A stretch of 14,623 nucleotides of DNA from Saccoglossus kowalevskii (lineage: Eukaryota > Hemichordata > Enteropneusta > Harrimaniidae). The notes beneath the pieces were generated by a model. It saw only the letters and a list, made by a program, of their open reading frames with translations. It had not been told where the DNA came from and searched no databases. Below are positions 1 through 8,227 of the stretch, piece by piece (position 1 is the first letter of the stretch; each line of letters begins with the position of its first letter). The stretch is taken from positions 260,123 through 274,745 of the forward strand of contig NW_003120932.1 of NCBI RefSeq assembly GCF_000003605.2. The letters are read 5' to 3'. The translations under genes were made by a program, and so were the position numbers.

Positions 1-132
1 CCATACCAGTCAGGTAAGTCACATACAATGGATCAACCAGTCTTTCAATGCCATCGTCAATTACACAAATCGTAGTGGTGAAGATCCCATACCAGTCAGG
101 TAAGTCACATACAGTGGATCAACAAGTCTATC
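1..132 (+). repeat. 86-bp tandem duplication carrying a sideroflexin exon and its splice donor
   Basis: Bases 1-46 recur at 87-132 with three differences (a period of 86). The unit is exactly one 71-nt exon plus a 15-nt spacer GTAAGTCACATACAR. At least parts of three copies are seen: the end of one (1-13), a full one (29-99), and a diverged start (115-132) inside the intron. The 86-nt period is not a multiple of three, and reading through the spacer from the upstream copy gives an immediate TAA. Confidence 0.93.
29..99 (+). CDS. SFXN: Sideroflexin exon (copy in window), residues WINQS...PIPV
   Basis: This 71-nt exon starts at codon TGG and ends two bases into a codon (AG|GTAAGT, a perfect donor at 100). 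It encodes [20 protein letters not shown] and a few more residues, which is the conserved loop preceding a membrane helix. The split codon joins the exon at 198 to give Ser-Gln-Leu. It is one of at least two tandem copies: bases 1-13 are the 3' end of another copy, with its own GTAAGT at 14. Only 15 nt separate the copies, and the base before TGG here gives AA instead of AG, so this copy has no usable acceptor. The transcribed exon may therefore be the upstream copy ending at 13; both would encode the same end. Confidence 0.7.
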
Positions 133-3100
133 GTAATAAAACAGCTAATGTATGATTGTTACATCAGTATCTTTCCATTTTTGTCTTTTCTTTACAGTCA
201 ACTTGTGAAATCATATTTTCTAGCCACTAGTGGTGCTTTGATCACAGCATTGGGACTGAACAGTTTAGTAAAAGTAAGGATCCACATGTTTTGTTGTCAT
301 GGTAATATAAATTGTAAACCTCACCAAGTTACTCAGTGACCCCACCAATTTACTCAGTGACCTCACCAAGTTATTCAGTGACCTCATCAATTTATACAGT
401 GACCTCGGCTAGGTACTTAGTGACCTCACCAAGTTATTTATTGACCTCACAAAGTTACTCACGAGTCAGTGATCTCACCAATTTAGTCAGTGACCTCATA
501 AATTTACACCGTGACCTCATAAATTTACAGTGACCTCATCAATTTACAGTGACCTCATCAATTTACACCGTGACCTCATCAATTTACAGTGACCTCATCA
601 ATTTACACCGTGACCTCATCAATTTACAGTGACCTCATCAATTTACAGTGACCTCATCAATTTACACCATGACCTCATCAATTTACAGTGACCTCATCAA
701 TTTACAGTGACCTCATTAATTTACAGTGACCTCAGCTAATTACTCATTGGCTTCACCAAGTTACTCAGTGACTTCACCAAGTTACTTAGCAACCTCGCAA
801 AGTTACTTATTGACCTCACCAAGTTACTCAGTGACCTCACCAAGTTACTCAGTGACCTCACCAAGTTACTCAGTGACCTCATCAAGTTACTTAGCAGCCT
901 CACCAAGTTACTTAGCAGCCTCACCAAGTTACTTAGCAACCTTACCAAGTTACTAAGCAACCTCACCAAGTTACTTAGCAACCTCACCAAGTTACTTAGC
1001 AACCTCACCAATTTACTTAGTGACCTCACAAAGTTACTTAGTGACCTAACAAATTTACTCAGTGACCTCACCAAGTTACTTAGCTACCTCACCAAGTTAC
1101 TTAGCAACCTCACCAAGTTGCTTAGAAATCTCACCAAGTTACTTAGCTACCTCACCAAGTTACTTAGCAGCCTCACCAAGTTACTTAGCAATCTCACCAA
1201 GTTACTTAGCAACCTTACCAAGTTACTAAGCAACCTCACCAAGTTACTTAGCAGCCTCACCAAGTTACTTAGCAACCTCACCAAGTTACTTAGCAACCTC
1301 ACCAAGTTACTTTGCTACCTCACCAAGTTACTTAGAAGCCTCTTCAAGTTACTTAGAAGCCTCATCAAGTTACTTAGCAGCCTCACCAAGTTACTTAGCA
1401 ACCTCACCAAGTTACTTAGCAACCTCACCAAGTTCTTTAGCAACCTCACCAAGTTACTTAGCCACCTCACCAGGTTACTTAGCAACCTCACCAAGCTACT
1501 TATTGACCTCACCAAGTTGCTCAGGGACCTCACCAAGTTTCACAGTGAAATGTTTTTCTTTGCATAACTTTAGACTTAATATCTCACATAACACTGTCAA
1601 AATGAATATTAACTTGACATTCCATGTGAAAATAACAAAGTTGCTCCTTGCGAAAATTACTTATAAGGAACGCTGAACAGTATTCTGTTCACTTTCAGAA
1701 AGCTCCACCACTGATTGGTCGTTATGTTCCATTTGCGGCCGTTGCCACTGCCAACTGTATTAACATTCCAATGATGAGGATGAGGGAGGTAGAGAATGGT
1801 ATCACAGTTATGGATGAGAATGGTAATAAATTGGGAGTAAGCAAAGCAGCTGCTAGAAGTGCAATAGCTCAGGTTGTCTTCTCTAGAGTTGCCATGGCGA
1901 TACCTGCTATGGGTAAGATAATGTTATCTCATTGAGTATAAGATAGTGTTTTTTTGTTTTTATAAAATCATTAAAATTTAATTGGATTCCTATTTAGATG
2001 TTAGACATTTGTTGTAATCTTTTGTTAGTACTTGAGAGCATTTTTATTAACTTATTATTCAACAATAGATGCAAAAACAGACACAGGTGTGATGCTTAGT
2101 GTGAAATGTATCTCTACTAGTATGGTAATTACTGTGGATGGTATTCACCAAAAAGATTTGTCTAATATTTAAATATAATATGGGTTATCACATACATTAC
2201 ATTTTAATGCAAATATGTCAAACAATCATTTTTACTGTACCACTATTTGGCCTGTTTTATATAATTACTACTTGCATTAAAATTTTAACAAGCTCCATAT
2301 GATTGGTTTTGTTGTTTGGATGAGAAGTATATTTCATATTTCTGGAGTTGAACAGAACTCTGCGATTAATGTTTTTCATTTAAAAATGTCAACAAGAGAA
2401 GGTAGAAAAAACATGTCACCTTGGATCAATAATAAGTCAATAAATAAATAAAGAAAGGTAAATTATATCATAAACATTTCATTAAAAATTTGCTTTAGAA
2501 ATAAATTAAAAAATTCAATTTACAAAAAAGATTACCGGTATTACAGCAAGCACAAATATCACACATACCGCGGTAATACATGTAATATCCAAAATAAAAA
2601 CTGAAACAGAAGGATATGAAAATTTGTCAATAATAACCATGATTTAAATTAAATAACCCAATTGCAGATGGCTTCAATAACTTCTTTAACTATGACCAAT
2701 GAAGACATAAACTTTGCTGATTATCTTACAAATAGTATTTTGTATTTTGATCCTGTAATTTCAACAGACATCATATCTATTGACAATAATAAATGTCCAC
2801 ACAATGAAGGCTTTGGTATATTTGATCAAAAACTAATAAATAAAATAGTTGATCAATTGTTTACCTTTATCATTTCATCGCTAAATTCTGGTGTTGTGCC
2901 AGACAGGTTAAAGATCATCAAATTCTTTCCAATTTAAAAAATCCAATGTCTGTGCTCAACAAAAAATATTTGACTGCCGTGTGTTTAACAGGTGCATTTA
3001 TTTCATTAATAAAAATAATATTTTGTATAAACATGAGTTTTGGATTTCAACAAAACCATTCAACCTACATGGTAGTGATAAAGTTAATTAATGGTCATCC

Positions 3101-5115
3101 CTCTAGATATCCAATATTTTGGTTGCCATGTGATAACATTTGGTGAATGGCAATTAAATAAAATTAGAGATTTGGCAATCTAAAACAGTGGAGACCAAAC
3201 TTTCTGTTATATGTATCTGCATATTTTGCAAGTCCAAATAATAAACCAAATAGTTTACAGTTTATGATGCAATTGAAAGTGAACCTCATCTTGTTTAATT
3301 ATTCCACATCTGTTGTATTGTTAATGAAGTCTAGGAATATCTCCATAAACGATCGATGACATTTATTTTAGGCACTGAACCAAATGCACCAACATTAAAT
3401 CTATATAACCTTTACACACTAAATGTGTTTTTTTTAAACTCTGTGTAATGTACAAAATAGAAAAAAAAAATGGTTGCATACAAGTCATTTTAAGATTAGA
3501 GTTTGCTGTCTCATTGTAACTGACGCCAGATTTGTTATTTTTCTAGGCATCCCACCAATAATTATGGGTATATTAGAAAAGAAGCCATTTCTACAACAAT
3601 ATAAATTCATGAGAGCACCTGTACAAGTAGGATTGGTTGGTCTATGGTATGTTTATTTAGATATGTTTCTCGCACACCACAGCCATTCCTTGAACCACAC
3701 ATACTTACCATGTAAACTTTAATTTTCATTTCAATTCAAACAGATGTCACTGACTGGCATCAATTTTGTGAAAATAAATATGTTTAAACAATTTTCAGAA
3801 GTGACTGTAAATTTTAGGTGCATGTACACATAATTTTTATATCTGATTTATGAGGGTCAACTGACATCCTTTTTTGTGTACAACATCCCTTCTGACATTC
3901 AATGACTAATCATGTTCAGAGTTGGTACAGTCATACGTGAATGTATAATGTAGTTATGTGTCCTCAAGAAATTTCCCGAAGATGACCTACTTACTGGCCT
4001 TCTTAATTTAACCATACTATCGATAGATTGAATAACAAGATAGTTTTATAAAAATAATCGATGACTTCTGTAATCAAAACTGTGTATGTGTGGGGAAAGC
4101 TAAACCATAAACGAATGTTTACACACTGATAGTGGCCAGTTTTCAAAAATCTGCAAAATAAAACAGTTGTCAAAATGATGTACCATGTTTAGTCATTGTA
4201 AAGGATTTTTTGTAACGATAAAGTAGTTGTGACTGTGAGCAATAATTACATTTTGTAACGATAAAGTAGTTGTGACTGTGAGCAATAATTACATTTTGTA
4301 ACGATAAAGTAGTTGTGACTGTGAGCAATAATTACATTTTGAACTATGTATTGCTTTGTAGTGTCTGCAGACCAACCAGAGAACAAAAATAGTCTAAAAC
4401 AGTAGAGTATTCACTTGTGCAGTTCTGATGACAGTTTTATTTTAAATGTTTGATTTCAAATACTATAAATGATTTAACAGGAACTATGCCATTTATTTAC
4501 AATTACATGTTTTTTATTTTAGTGGTGTTTTTGCTACTCCTCTATGTTGTGCTCTCTTTCCACAGAAAAGGTATGTACACTTTATTGTATTGAACAAGAT
4601 GTCATGATAATATTTTGCTTTCAGTAAGATAAATGTGAGAATCATTTTTATTGGATATTTAAGTGATGATGAAACTTGTAAATGTGTCCCCATATAGATG
4701 GATATTGTCTCAAATAAACACAAAGTGGTAGAATATTTAGTGATAATTTTATGTATAAATGAAGTAAAACAACAATCAGTACAATGGAAATATTAAATAC
4801 ACAATACAACATTCATTTACTTAAGTTTGTGCCTATAATATTGGTATATTAGAGCACAATGTATACCATGTATTAATGATTATTATTATGTTAGAGTAAT
4901 TCAGTTGTTACTGGGAGTGGCAAATTAATAATATGTGAATGTAGCTTATTATACAAAATCATGTTATTGTTTGTTGCAAGTAACCAAAGTATTTACTTGC
5001 TGTGTTCTTATATTTCAGCTCCATATCTGTCAGCAAACTTGAACCAGAACTCCAAGAACAAATCAAAAACATGGATTCCAGCATTACTAAAGTTTATTTT
5101 AATAAGGGTCTTTGA
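29..5115 (+). CDS. SFXN: Sideroflexin (SFXN1/3-type), 3' six exons, spliced, partial at 5' end
   Basis: Sideroflexins are multi-pass mitochondrial inner-membrane carriers; vertebrate SFXN1 and SFXN3 import serine for one-carbon metabolism. The join is 29-99, 198-273, 1699-1912, 3547-3646, 4523-4570 and 5019-5115. It totals 606 nt (201 residues plus TGA), and every junction is GT-AG and in phase. Family hallmarks visible in order are [85 protein letters not shown], and the C-terminal VYFNKGL. At least three hydrophobic membrane segments are present ([48 protein letters not shown]). The family is about 320 residues long, so roughly the first 120, including the HPDT-type N-terminal region, lie upstream of the window. 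Overall it reads closest to SFXN1/3, although KKAPPL also resembles SFXN2, so I leave the paralogue open. The first exon's real boundary is complicated by a tandem copy (see 1-132). Confidence 0.95.
198..273 (+). CDS. SFXN: Sideroflexin exon, [20 protein letters not shown]
   Basis: The acceptor is a pyrimidine run ending TTTACAG at 197, and the donor is AAA|GTAAGG at 274. The exon is 76 nt: one base completes the Ser codon from the previous exon, then 25 full codons end in phase 0. The peptide [20 protein letters not shown] followed by NSLVK matches the hydrophobic segment after the NYTNRSG loop in sideroflexins. Confidence 0.93.
318..1548 (+). repeat. Intronic minisatellite of 21-bp units (19-bp variant block at 497-732)
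   Basis: About 1.23 kb of a 1.43-kb sideroflexin intron is a tandem array of a 21-bp unit: CACCAAGTTAC followed by TCAGTGACCT in the 5' part, or by TTAGCAACCT in the 3' part. From 497 to 732 units with core CATCAATTTACACCGTGACC alternate with 19-bp forms that lack CC (ACAGTG instead of ACACCGTG). From 733 on the units are 21 bp. Because 21 is a multiple of three, the array yields long spurious repeats in several frames on both strands ([21 protein letters not shown]); these are not genes. Confidence 0.98.
1699..1912 (+). CDS. SFXN: Sideroflexin exon, [15 protein letters not shown]...AMAIPAMG
   Basis: The acceptor is CACTTTCAG at 1698 and the donor is ATGG|GTAAGA at 1913. The exon is 214 nt, entering in phase 0 and leaving in phase 1. 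It carries the most conserved part of the family: [20 protein letters not shown], then [18 protein letters not shown], and [18 protein letters not shown]. An in-frame ATG at 1648 lies in the intron upstream of the acceptor and is not a start codon. Confidence 0.96.
1913..2661. other. Sideroflexin intron, 5' part, no gene seen
   Basis: AT-rich intron sequence. The only local structure noted is a pair of similar motifs, ATTACCGGTATTAC at 2531 and the palindrome TACCGCGGTA near 2566. No exon fits the sideroflexin phases here. Confidence 0.7.
2662..3146 (+). pseudogene. Decayed non-LTR retrotransposon (LINE) reverse transcriptase fragment
   Basis: In the sideroflexin intron at 1913-3546, two adjacent reading frames (2662-2937 and 2946-3146) read like consecutive pieces of a LINE reverse transcriptase N-terminal region. 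[13 protein letters not shown], then [19 protein letters not shown], resembles the SGxxPxxLKxAxVxPI motif. It is followed in the next frame by [20 protein letters not shown], the QFGFRxxHST block. The frame changes after FFPI, the catalytic FADD/YADD block is not recognisable downstream, and no UTRs or target-site duplications are evident. This is a dead 5'- and 3'-truncated copy, probably CR1- or Jockey-like; the clade is inferred. Confidence 0.75.
3147..3546. other. Sideroflexin intron, 3' part, no gene seen
   Basis: AT-rich sequence after the LINE fragment, ending in the acceptor at 3545-3546. It may contain further unrecognisable LINE remains. It has short homopolymer tracts (T-run near 3429, A-run near 3462). 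Confidence 0.6.
3547..3646 (+). CDS. SFXN: Sideroflexin exon, [15 protein letters not shown]...VGLVGL
   Basis: The acceptor is ATTTTTCTAG at 3546 and the donor is CTATG|GTATGT at 3647. The exon is 100 nt, entering in phase 1 (GGC Gly) and leaving in phase 2. It encodes [20 protein letters not shown] followed by [12 protein letters not shown], corresponding to the sideroflexin loop and the start of the last membrane segment. Confidence 0.95.
3647..4207. other. Sideroflexin intron, no gene seen
   Basis: AT-rich intron between the exons at 3547 and 4523. No coding signal was found. The 43-bp repeat lies at its 3' side. Confidence 0.7.
4208..4341 (+). repeat. Three identical 43-bp tandem repeats
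   Basis: Units at 4208-4250, 4251-4293 and 4294-4336 begin TTTTGTAACGATAAAGTAGT and end AGCAATAATTACA; a partial TTTTG follows. I find no difference between the three copies, so the expansion is recent or homogenised. It sits in the sideroflexin intron at 3647-4522, about 190 bp upstream of the acceptor of the 48-nt exon. Confidence 0.97.
4523..4570 (+). CDS. SFXN: Sideroflexin exon, [16 protein letters not shown]
   Basis: This 48-nt micro-exon is bounded by TTTTTATTTTAG at 4522 and AAAG|GTATGT at 4571. The split codon gives Cys, then [15 protein letters not shown], the signature near the C-terminus of sideroflexins. It is easy to miss by ORF length, but phases on both sides fit exactly. Confidence 0.94.
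4571..5018. other. Last sideroflexin intron, no gene seen
   Basis: 448-nt intron from donor GTATGT to acceptor TTTCAG. It is AT-rich with no repeat or coding signal. Confidence 0.8.
5019..5115 (+). CDS. SFXN: Sideroflexin terminal exon, ...VYFNKGL stop
   Basis: The acceptor is TATATTTCAG at 5018. The exon encodes [20 protein letters not shown] followed by [11 protein letters not shown] and TGA at 5113-5115. The VYFNKGL ending is the invariant C-terminus of the family, so the reading frame and stop are secure. Confidence 0.96.
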
Positions 5116-5138
5116 AGACCTGCATTTTATCTAACTGA

Positions 5139-5144
5139 AATAAA
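5139..5144 (+). terminator. Proximal polyadenylation signal AATAAA of the sideroflexin gene
   Basis: AATAAA lies 24 nt after the stop codon, inside GAAATAAATAAC. It is very close to the stop and could give a very short 3' UTR. The motif is frequent by chance in AT-rich DNA. Confidence 0.35.
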
Positions 5145-5388
5145 TAACATTGAAGAGTGTGGAAGTGAAGAACTAATTATAATCGAGAAGAATTGATTTC
5201 TCGCTTTGCTTTGGTGTGGTATATTTTATATGTTAGTTTTTACGTGTTTTGTCAAGGGAATCTCACTTCTAGTTTTTAGTATCTCCATGTCTGTCATATT
5301 TTAATCAAAGGTTTTATTGGAAGGATGATCGGTGTTTAAAATAGTAATTCAATGTCCTAACCATGAATTTGTACAAGTAAAAAACTAA

Positions 5389-5394
5389 AATAAA
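5389..5394 (+). terminator. Distal polyadenylation signal AATAAA of the sideroflexin gene
   Basis: AATAAA in CTAAAATAAAAATT, about 275 nt after the stop. It gives a more usual 3' UTR length and is my preferred candidate for the main site. A further AATAAA occurs near 5482. Confidence 0.45.
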
Positions 5395-5439
5395 AATTAT
5401 TTATATATACAAATGTCTACTTTATTAATTAAAAATATT

Positions 5440-5625
5440 AATCAAGTTTGAATCCAAGTCTGAATCAGATAATGATTATGAAAATAAAACTTCAAATTTG
5501 AGGTAGAATTAAATCTTGATTTAAATCAAATCACATACTGAGTATGAAAATACAAATTCAAATCTGAAAGGATACTCCACTGAAGCCATATCTGAATCAG
5601 ATACATATTATGAATCTACAAATTT
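5440..5625 (+). repeat. Degenerate 66-bp tandem repeat, about three copies
   Basis: TCTGAATCAGAT occurs at 5459 and 5591 (132 apart). TGATTATGAAAATA at 5473 is matched by TGAGTATGAAAATA at 5539 (66 apart), and TATGAATCTACAAATTT at 5609 keeps the same register. The copies are diverged. The array lies just beyond the sideroflexin 3' end and has no supported coding capacity. Confidence 0.6.
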
Positions 5626-6631
5626 ATAACAATATTGGCAGTAAGTTTATTATCATTGCTCGAGCTATTGTCATACATGTGGTTATTAGTTCCATTCTGT
5701 ATGTCCCGATTTATGTACATGGTACGTATACAAATCCTGGATGCAAATGTTTTTGCTGCACTTCAACCAATTATAAAGTACATTGTATTAATTAATAATT
5801 GCAATGTCATGGCCTTTGTCAAATGGTGGTATTAATGCCATCTAGGCTTGTGTTTGACTTCTCAGTCTCTGGGTTCCTTGGAATCTTTCGGATTTAATTT
5901 GATTTGTTGTATGGAATAGGGTAAAATGTTAGACCCCTACTAAAGTGGTTTCAATGTTTTATTACACTAAATAAGCCAATACAATTGAACCAAGTAAATA
6001 GTTTTTTTTTAACTCAATTTGGTATTAATTTGTTTTACAGTGTTTACAAACTTTAAATGTAGCAGTGTCTTGGTGGCCCATAGACCAATGATAGCGTAAA
6101 GGTTTGGTAGTCCAATAACTCAAAAATCTGAGTGCTAACTGAGTGTTGTTTCTTGCTAAATATCAATCAATTTATTATGTCAATGATGATGACCCAAAGT
6201 AGATTTGTTTTCAGAAGTGCAATGTACTTCAGTTTACATCTCAGTTGCATGTTATTTTTGTTTTCATAAAAAAAATATTATTTATTAGTACACGTAGTAG
6301 TAAAAATTGGTCTTTTGAGAAAACAATATAATTGATTCAACCAAATTCTTTCTAACAGTTTAGATGTTACTGTCGCTACAGCAACCAAACACTAGTTTAA
6401 TATGTTAAAGATATATTACTCCCAGGATCCTTGGAAATTGGAAACTAATATTGTACTATAATACATATAAAATAGCAGTAAAACAAAGGTATAAACAATT
6501 GCATATCATAGAGGGCGCATGCTTGAAATATTCAGTACTGTAATTATCATTGAAAAAACATTTTGGGTGTATTGTATAAAGTTTAATTTCACTGATTTTT
6601 GATGAGTTAAATGTGAAATATAGGAAAAGAG
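5626..6631. other. Intergenic, no gene supported
   Basis: About 1 kb of AT-rich sequence. Open frames of 60-66 codons occur at 5610-5835 (+) and 6456-6656 (-), but they have no recognisable family, no splice context and no codon signature. I treat them as chance. Confidence 0.6.
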
Positions 6632-6700
6632 TATTTTCGCTGGATTTTATTTTCATTGATTCGAAACTTCAGCGAAAATAAAATCTGTGATAATCACAGA
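6632..6700. repeat. Inverted-repeat element, possible MITE/SINE fragment
   Basis: TATTTTCGCTG at 6632-6642 is the exact reverse complement of CAGCGAAAATA at 6670-6680, and GATTTTATTTTC at 6643-6654 of GAAAATAAAATC at 6674-6685. A second perfect stem TCTGTGA-TAA-TCACAGA follows at 6684-6700. The CGCGAAAATAAAATC-like core is reminiscent of dispersed short elements in marine invertebrate genomes (recollection, not a search). No target-site duplication was identified. Confidence 0.6.
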
Positions 6701-6775
6701 TAACGGTACTTTACAGTAGTATAAAGACCCGTTAGTTACACTGACGGAACTGTTTTGTCTGACGGGACTGCGGAG

Positions 6776-7470
6776 ATGTGGAAGTTCTACCGGAACTCGT
6801 GGAATTTCAGGATTGCCAGCATGCGTGGTAAACCATTGTAAGTGGTGTATTTCTTTGATTAGTACAATTTTAATTCACACAAATGCTTTAAAATAATCGT
6901 ACATAAATGCTCGATTCAGTCAAAGTAGTCAACCAAATTAACAGTGTCACTGCTAGATAGGCTACATTGTCTCAACTTTGCCAGTCATTCTGAGAAGATG
7001 AGCGAAGTACAATATCTTGGAAGAGAGAAACGTACGTTTTAACCTCGATTGCCACGTTCGTCAATTTGAACTACTAGTACATTGTATGTACAAATAAGCA
7101 GCAATTGATTTCACGGTGTTGGTAGGATGTAGAGAGGGAGGTGCCTTTCGTCACGAATACGGTGCAGGTCATATTGATTTCCATTCGTGTGTAAAAAAAG
7201 ACATTATCATTGTTTCATTTGGAAGGTGTCACCGAAAACGTTACATATTTCAACAGAATATGTAGTTCGTCTACGGATGTTAATACTATAGTTGTCATTG
7301 CTATGGTTATGTCAGTAATATGTCTGTCATTGTCATTGATATGTTAATAATACGTCTGCTATTGTCGTTATTACGCCAGTCACAACTCTTCCATTTTTTT
7401 GCATTTTAGAAATGACAGTCGCATGGGACCCAACAGCAATGTCGACATTTCCGAAATACACAAAACATAA
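6776..7470 (+). CDS. Possible two-exon micro-protein gene, weakly supported
   Basis: I do not recognise this product. A candidate first exon, 6776-6837, starts ATGTGG and encodes MWKFYRNSWNFRIASMRGKP, ending in phase 2 at a good donor TT|GTAAGT (6838). A candidate second exon starts at 7410 after a strong acceptor (CTCTTCCATTTTTTTGC followed by ATTTTAG). It continues in the matching phase as L-NDSRMGPNSNVDISEIHKT with TAA at 7468-7470, giving 40 residues. The N-terminal part is basic and aromatic, somewhat like a mitochondrial presequence. Splice strength and phase agreement are the only evidence. An alternative start, MSEVQYLGREK at 6998 followed by a GTACGT donor, is also possible, and all of it could be chance. 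Confidence 0.22.
7281..7379 (+). repeat. Imperfect 32-35-bp repeat, three units
   Basis: Units begin at 7281 (TAATACTATAGTTGTCATTG), 7316 (TAATATGTCTGTCATTGTCA) and 7348 (TAATACGTCTGCTATTGTCG). They share TAATAY, GTCTG and ATTGTC blocks. The repeat lies within the putative intron of the weak micro-ORF candidate. Confidence 0.6.
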
Positions 7471-7829
7471 CAGATTTATATGACATTTCCACTTAAAGGA
7501 AGCTGAATTTCATTCCTCTCGAAATAATTATCGATTGGTCATTCTTGAAATTACTTCGTGATGTTGAATGCAGACGGTCATTTTAGCTGAGACTGAGTAA
7601 AATCTGGGATGTCATCATTAAGTGTCTGCCATCATTTGTATTTGATAATTTCAACAACCAAGTTTGCCAGGGTGTAATGTTTCATCTAAAATATGATTTA
7701 AATATTTCAAGGATTAAAACGTGACATTAGCCGGATGAATTCTAACAGTTAGTATACTGAAGTATGATTTCCTCTTATCGTTACAAATTGATCATAATAC
7801 AGTGATTGTGATGTTTTGCCTGATATGAT

Positions 7830-7915
7830 CGGCGATAGTTGTAGTGCCCTCATCGACAGACTTACTCGGACGCAAACGAGTTAATCCGTCGGTGAGGGCA
7901 CCACAACTATCGTCG
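7830..7915. ncRNA. 86-nt near-perfect stem-loop, candidate structured RNA or palindromic element
   Basis: Left arm 7833-7868 and right arm 7877-7912 are each 36 nt, with 31 of 36 positions complementary and an 8-nt loop GACGCAAA. Three more positions pair outside (7830-7832 with 7913-7915, one a G-T). The first ten base pairs and the next block of nine are uninterrupted. If transcribed from the - strand, three of the five mismatches become G-U pairs; from the + strand only one does. The size fits an animal pre-miRNA hairpin, but a small palindromic transposon remnant is an equal alternative. It lies about 310 nt beyond the stop codon of the - strand CXC gene. Confidence 0.5.
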
Positions 7916-7987
7916 TCGTCGGGACAATCTATAACAAAGTTTCGTCTCCTGTTGGAATCGACAAGTATTATGAGAAGTATGTGAATA

Positions 7988-7993
7988 TTTATT
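7988..7993 (-). terminator. Polyadenylation signal AATAAA of the minus-strand CXC gene
   Basis: TTTATT on the + strand reads AATAAA on the - strand, about 235 nt after the TGA at 8228-8230. It is a plausible 3' UTR end. The 86-nt hairpin lies further downstream and would be outside the mRNA if this signal is used. Confidence 0.45.
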
Positions 7994-8227
7994 TTCGTAA
8001 GTTGATAACAAACACGTGTTACGATATAAACGAAAAATAATATATACAGTACATACAGGTGAAAAACAGTCTATGGTTTGATACTACTGGGTAATAGTAA
8101 ATTACAAAACAAACTTGGGTAAATCTGCAATACACAATGACAAACCAGGCAGCGGTAAGACTTGAACTTGAATCTTGATATCTCACTTTATAGTTCAGAC
8201 ACAATGGATAATAAGTACCTCCTGTTC

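Noticed and set aside
318-1548. CRISPR-like array
   Set aside because: The units are contiguous without unique spacers and lie in a eukaryotic intron; it is a minisatellite.
336-1567. Long repeat-rich open frames on both strands (SPSYSVT, LTKLLSN and LVRLLSN heptads)
   Set aside because: They are produced by a 21-bp tandem repeat whose period is divisible by three. The same DNA is open in several frames on both strands, and the 19-bp units break the frame.
5610-5835. Two overlapping 61- and 66-residue + strand frames after the sideroflexin gene
   Set aside because: Hydrophobic AT-rich translations in two frames of the same DNA with no family or conserved motif; consistent with chance.
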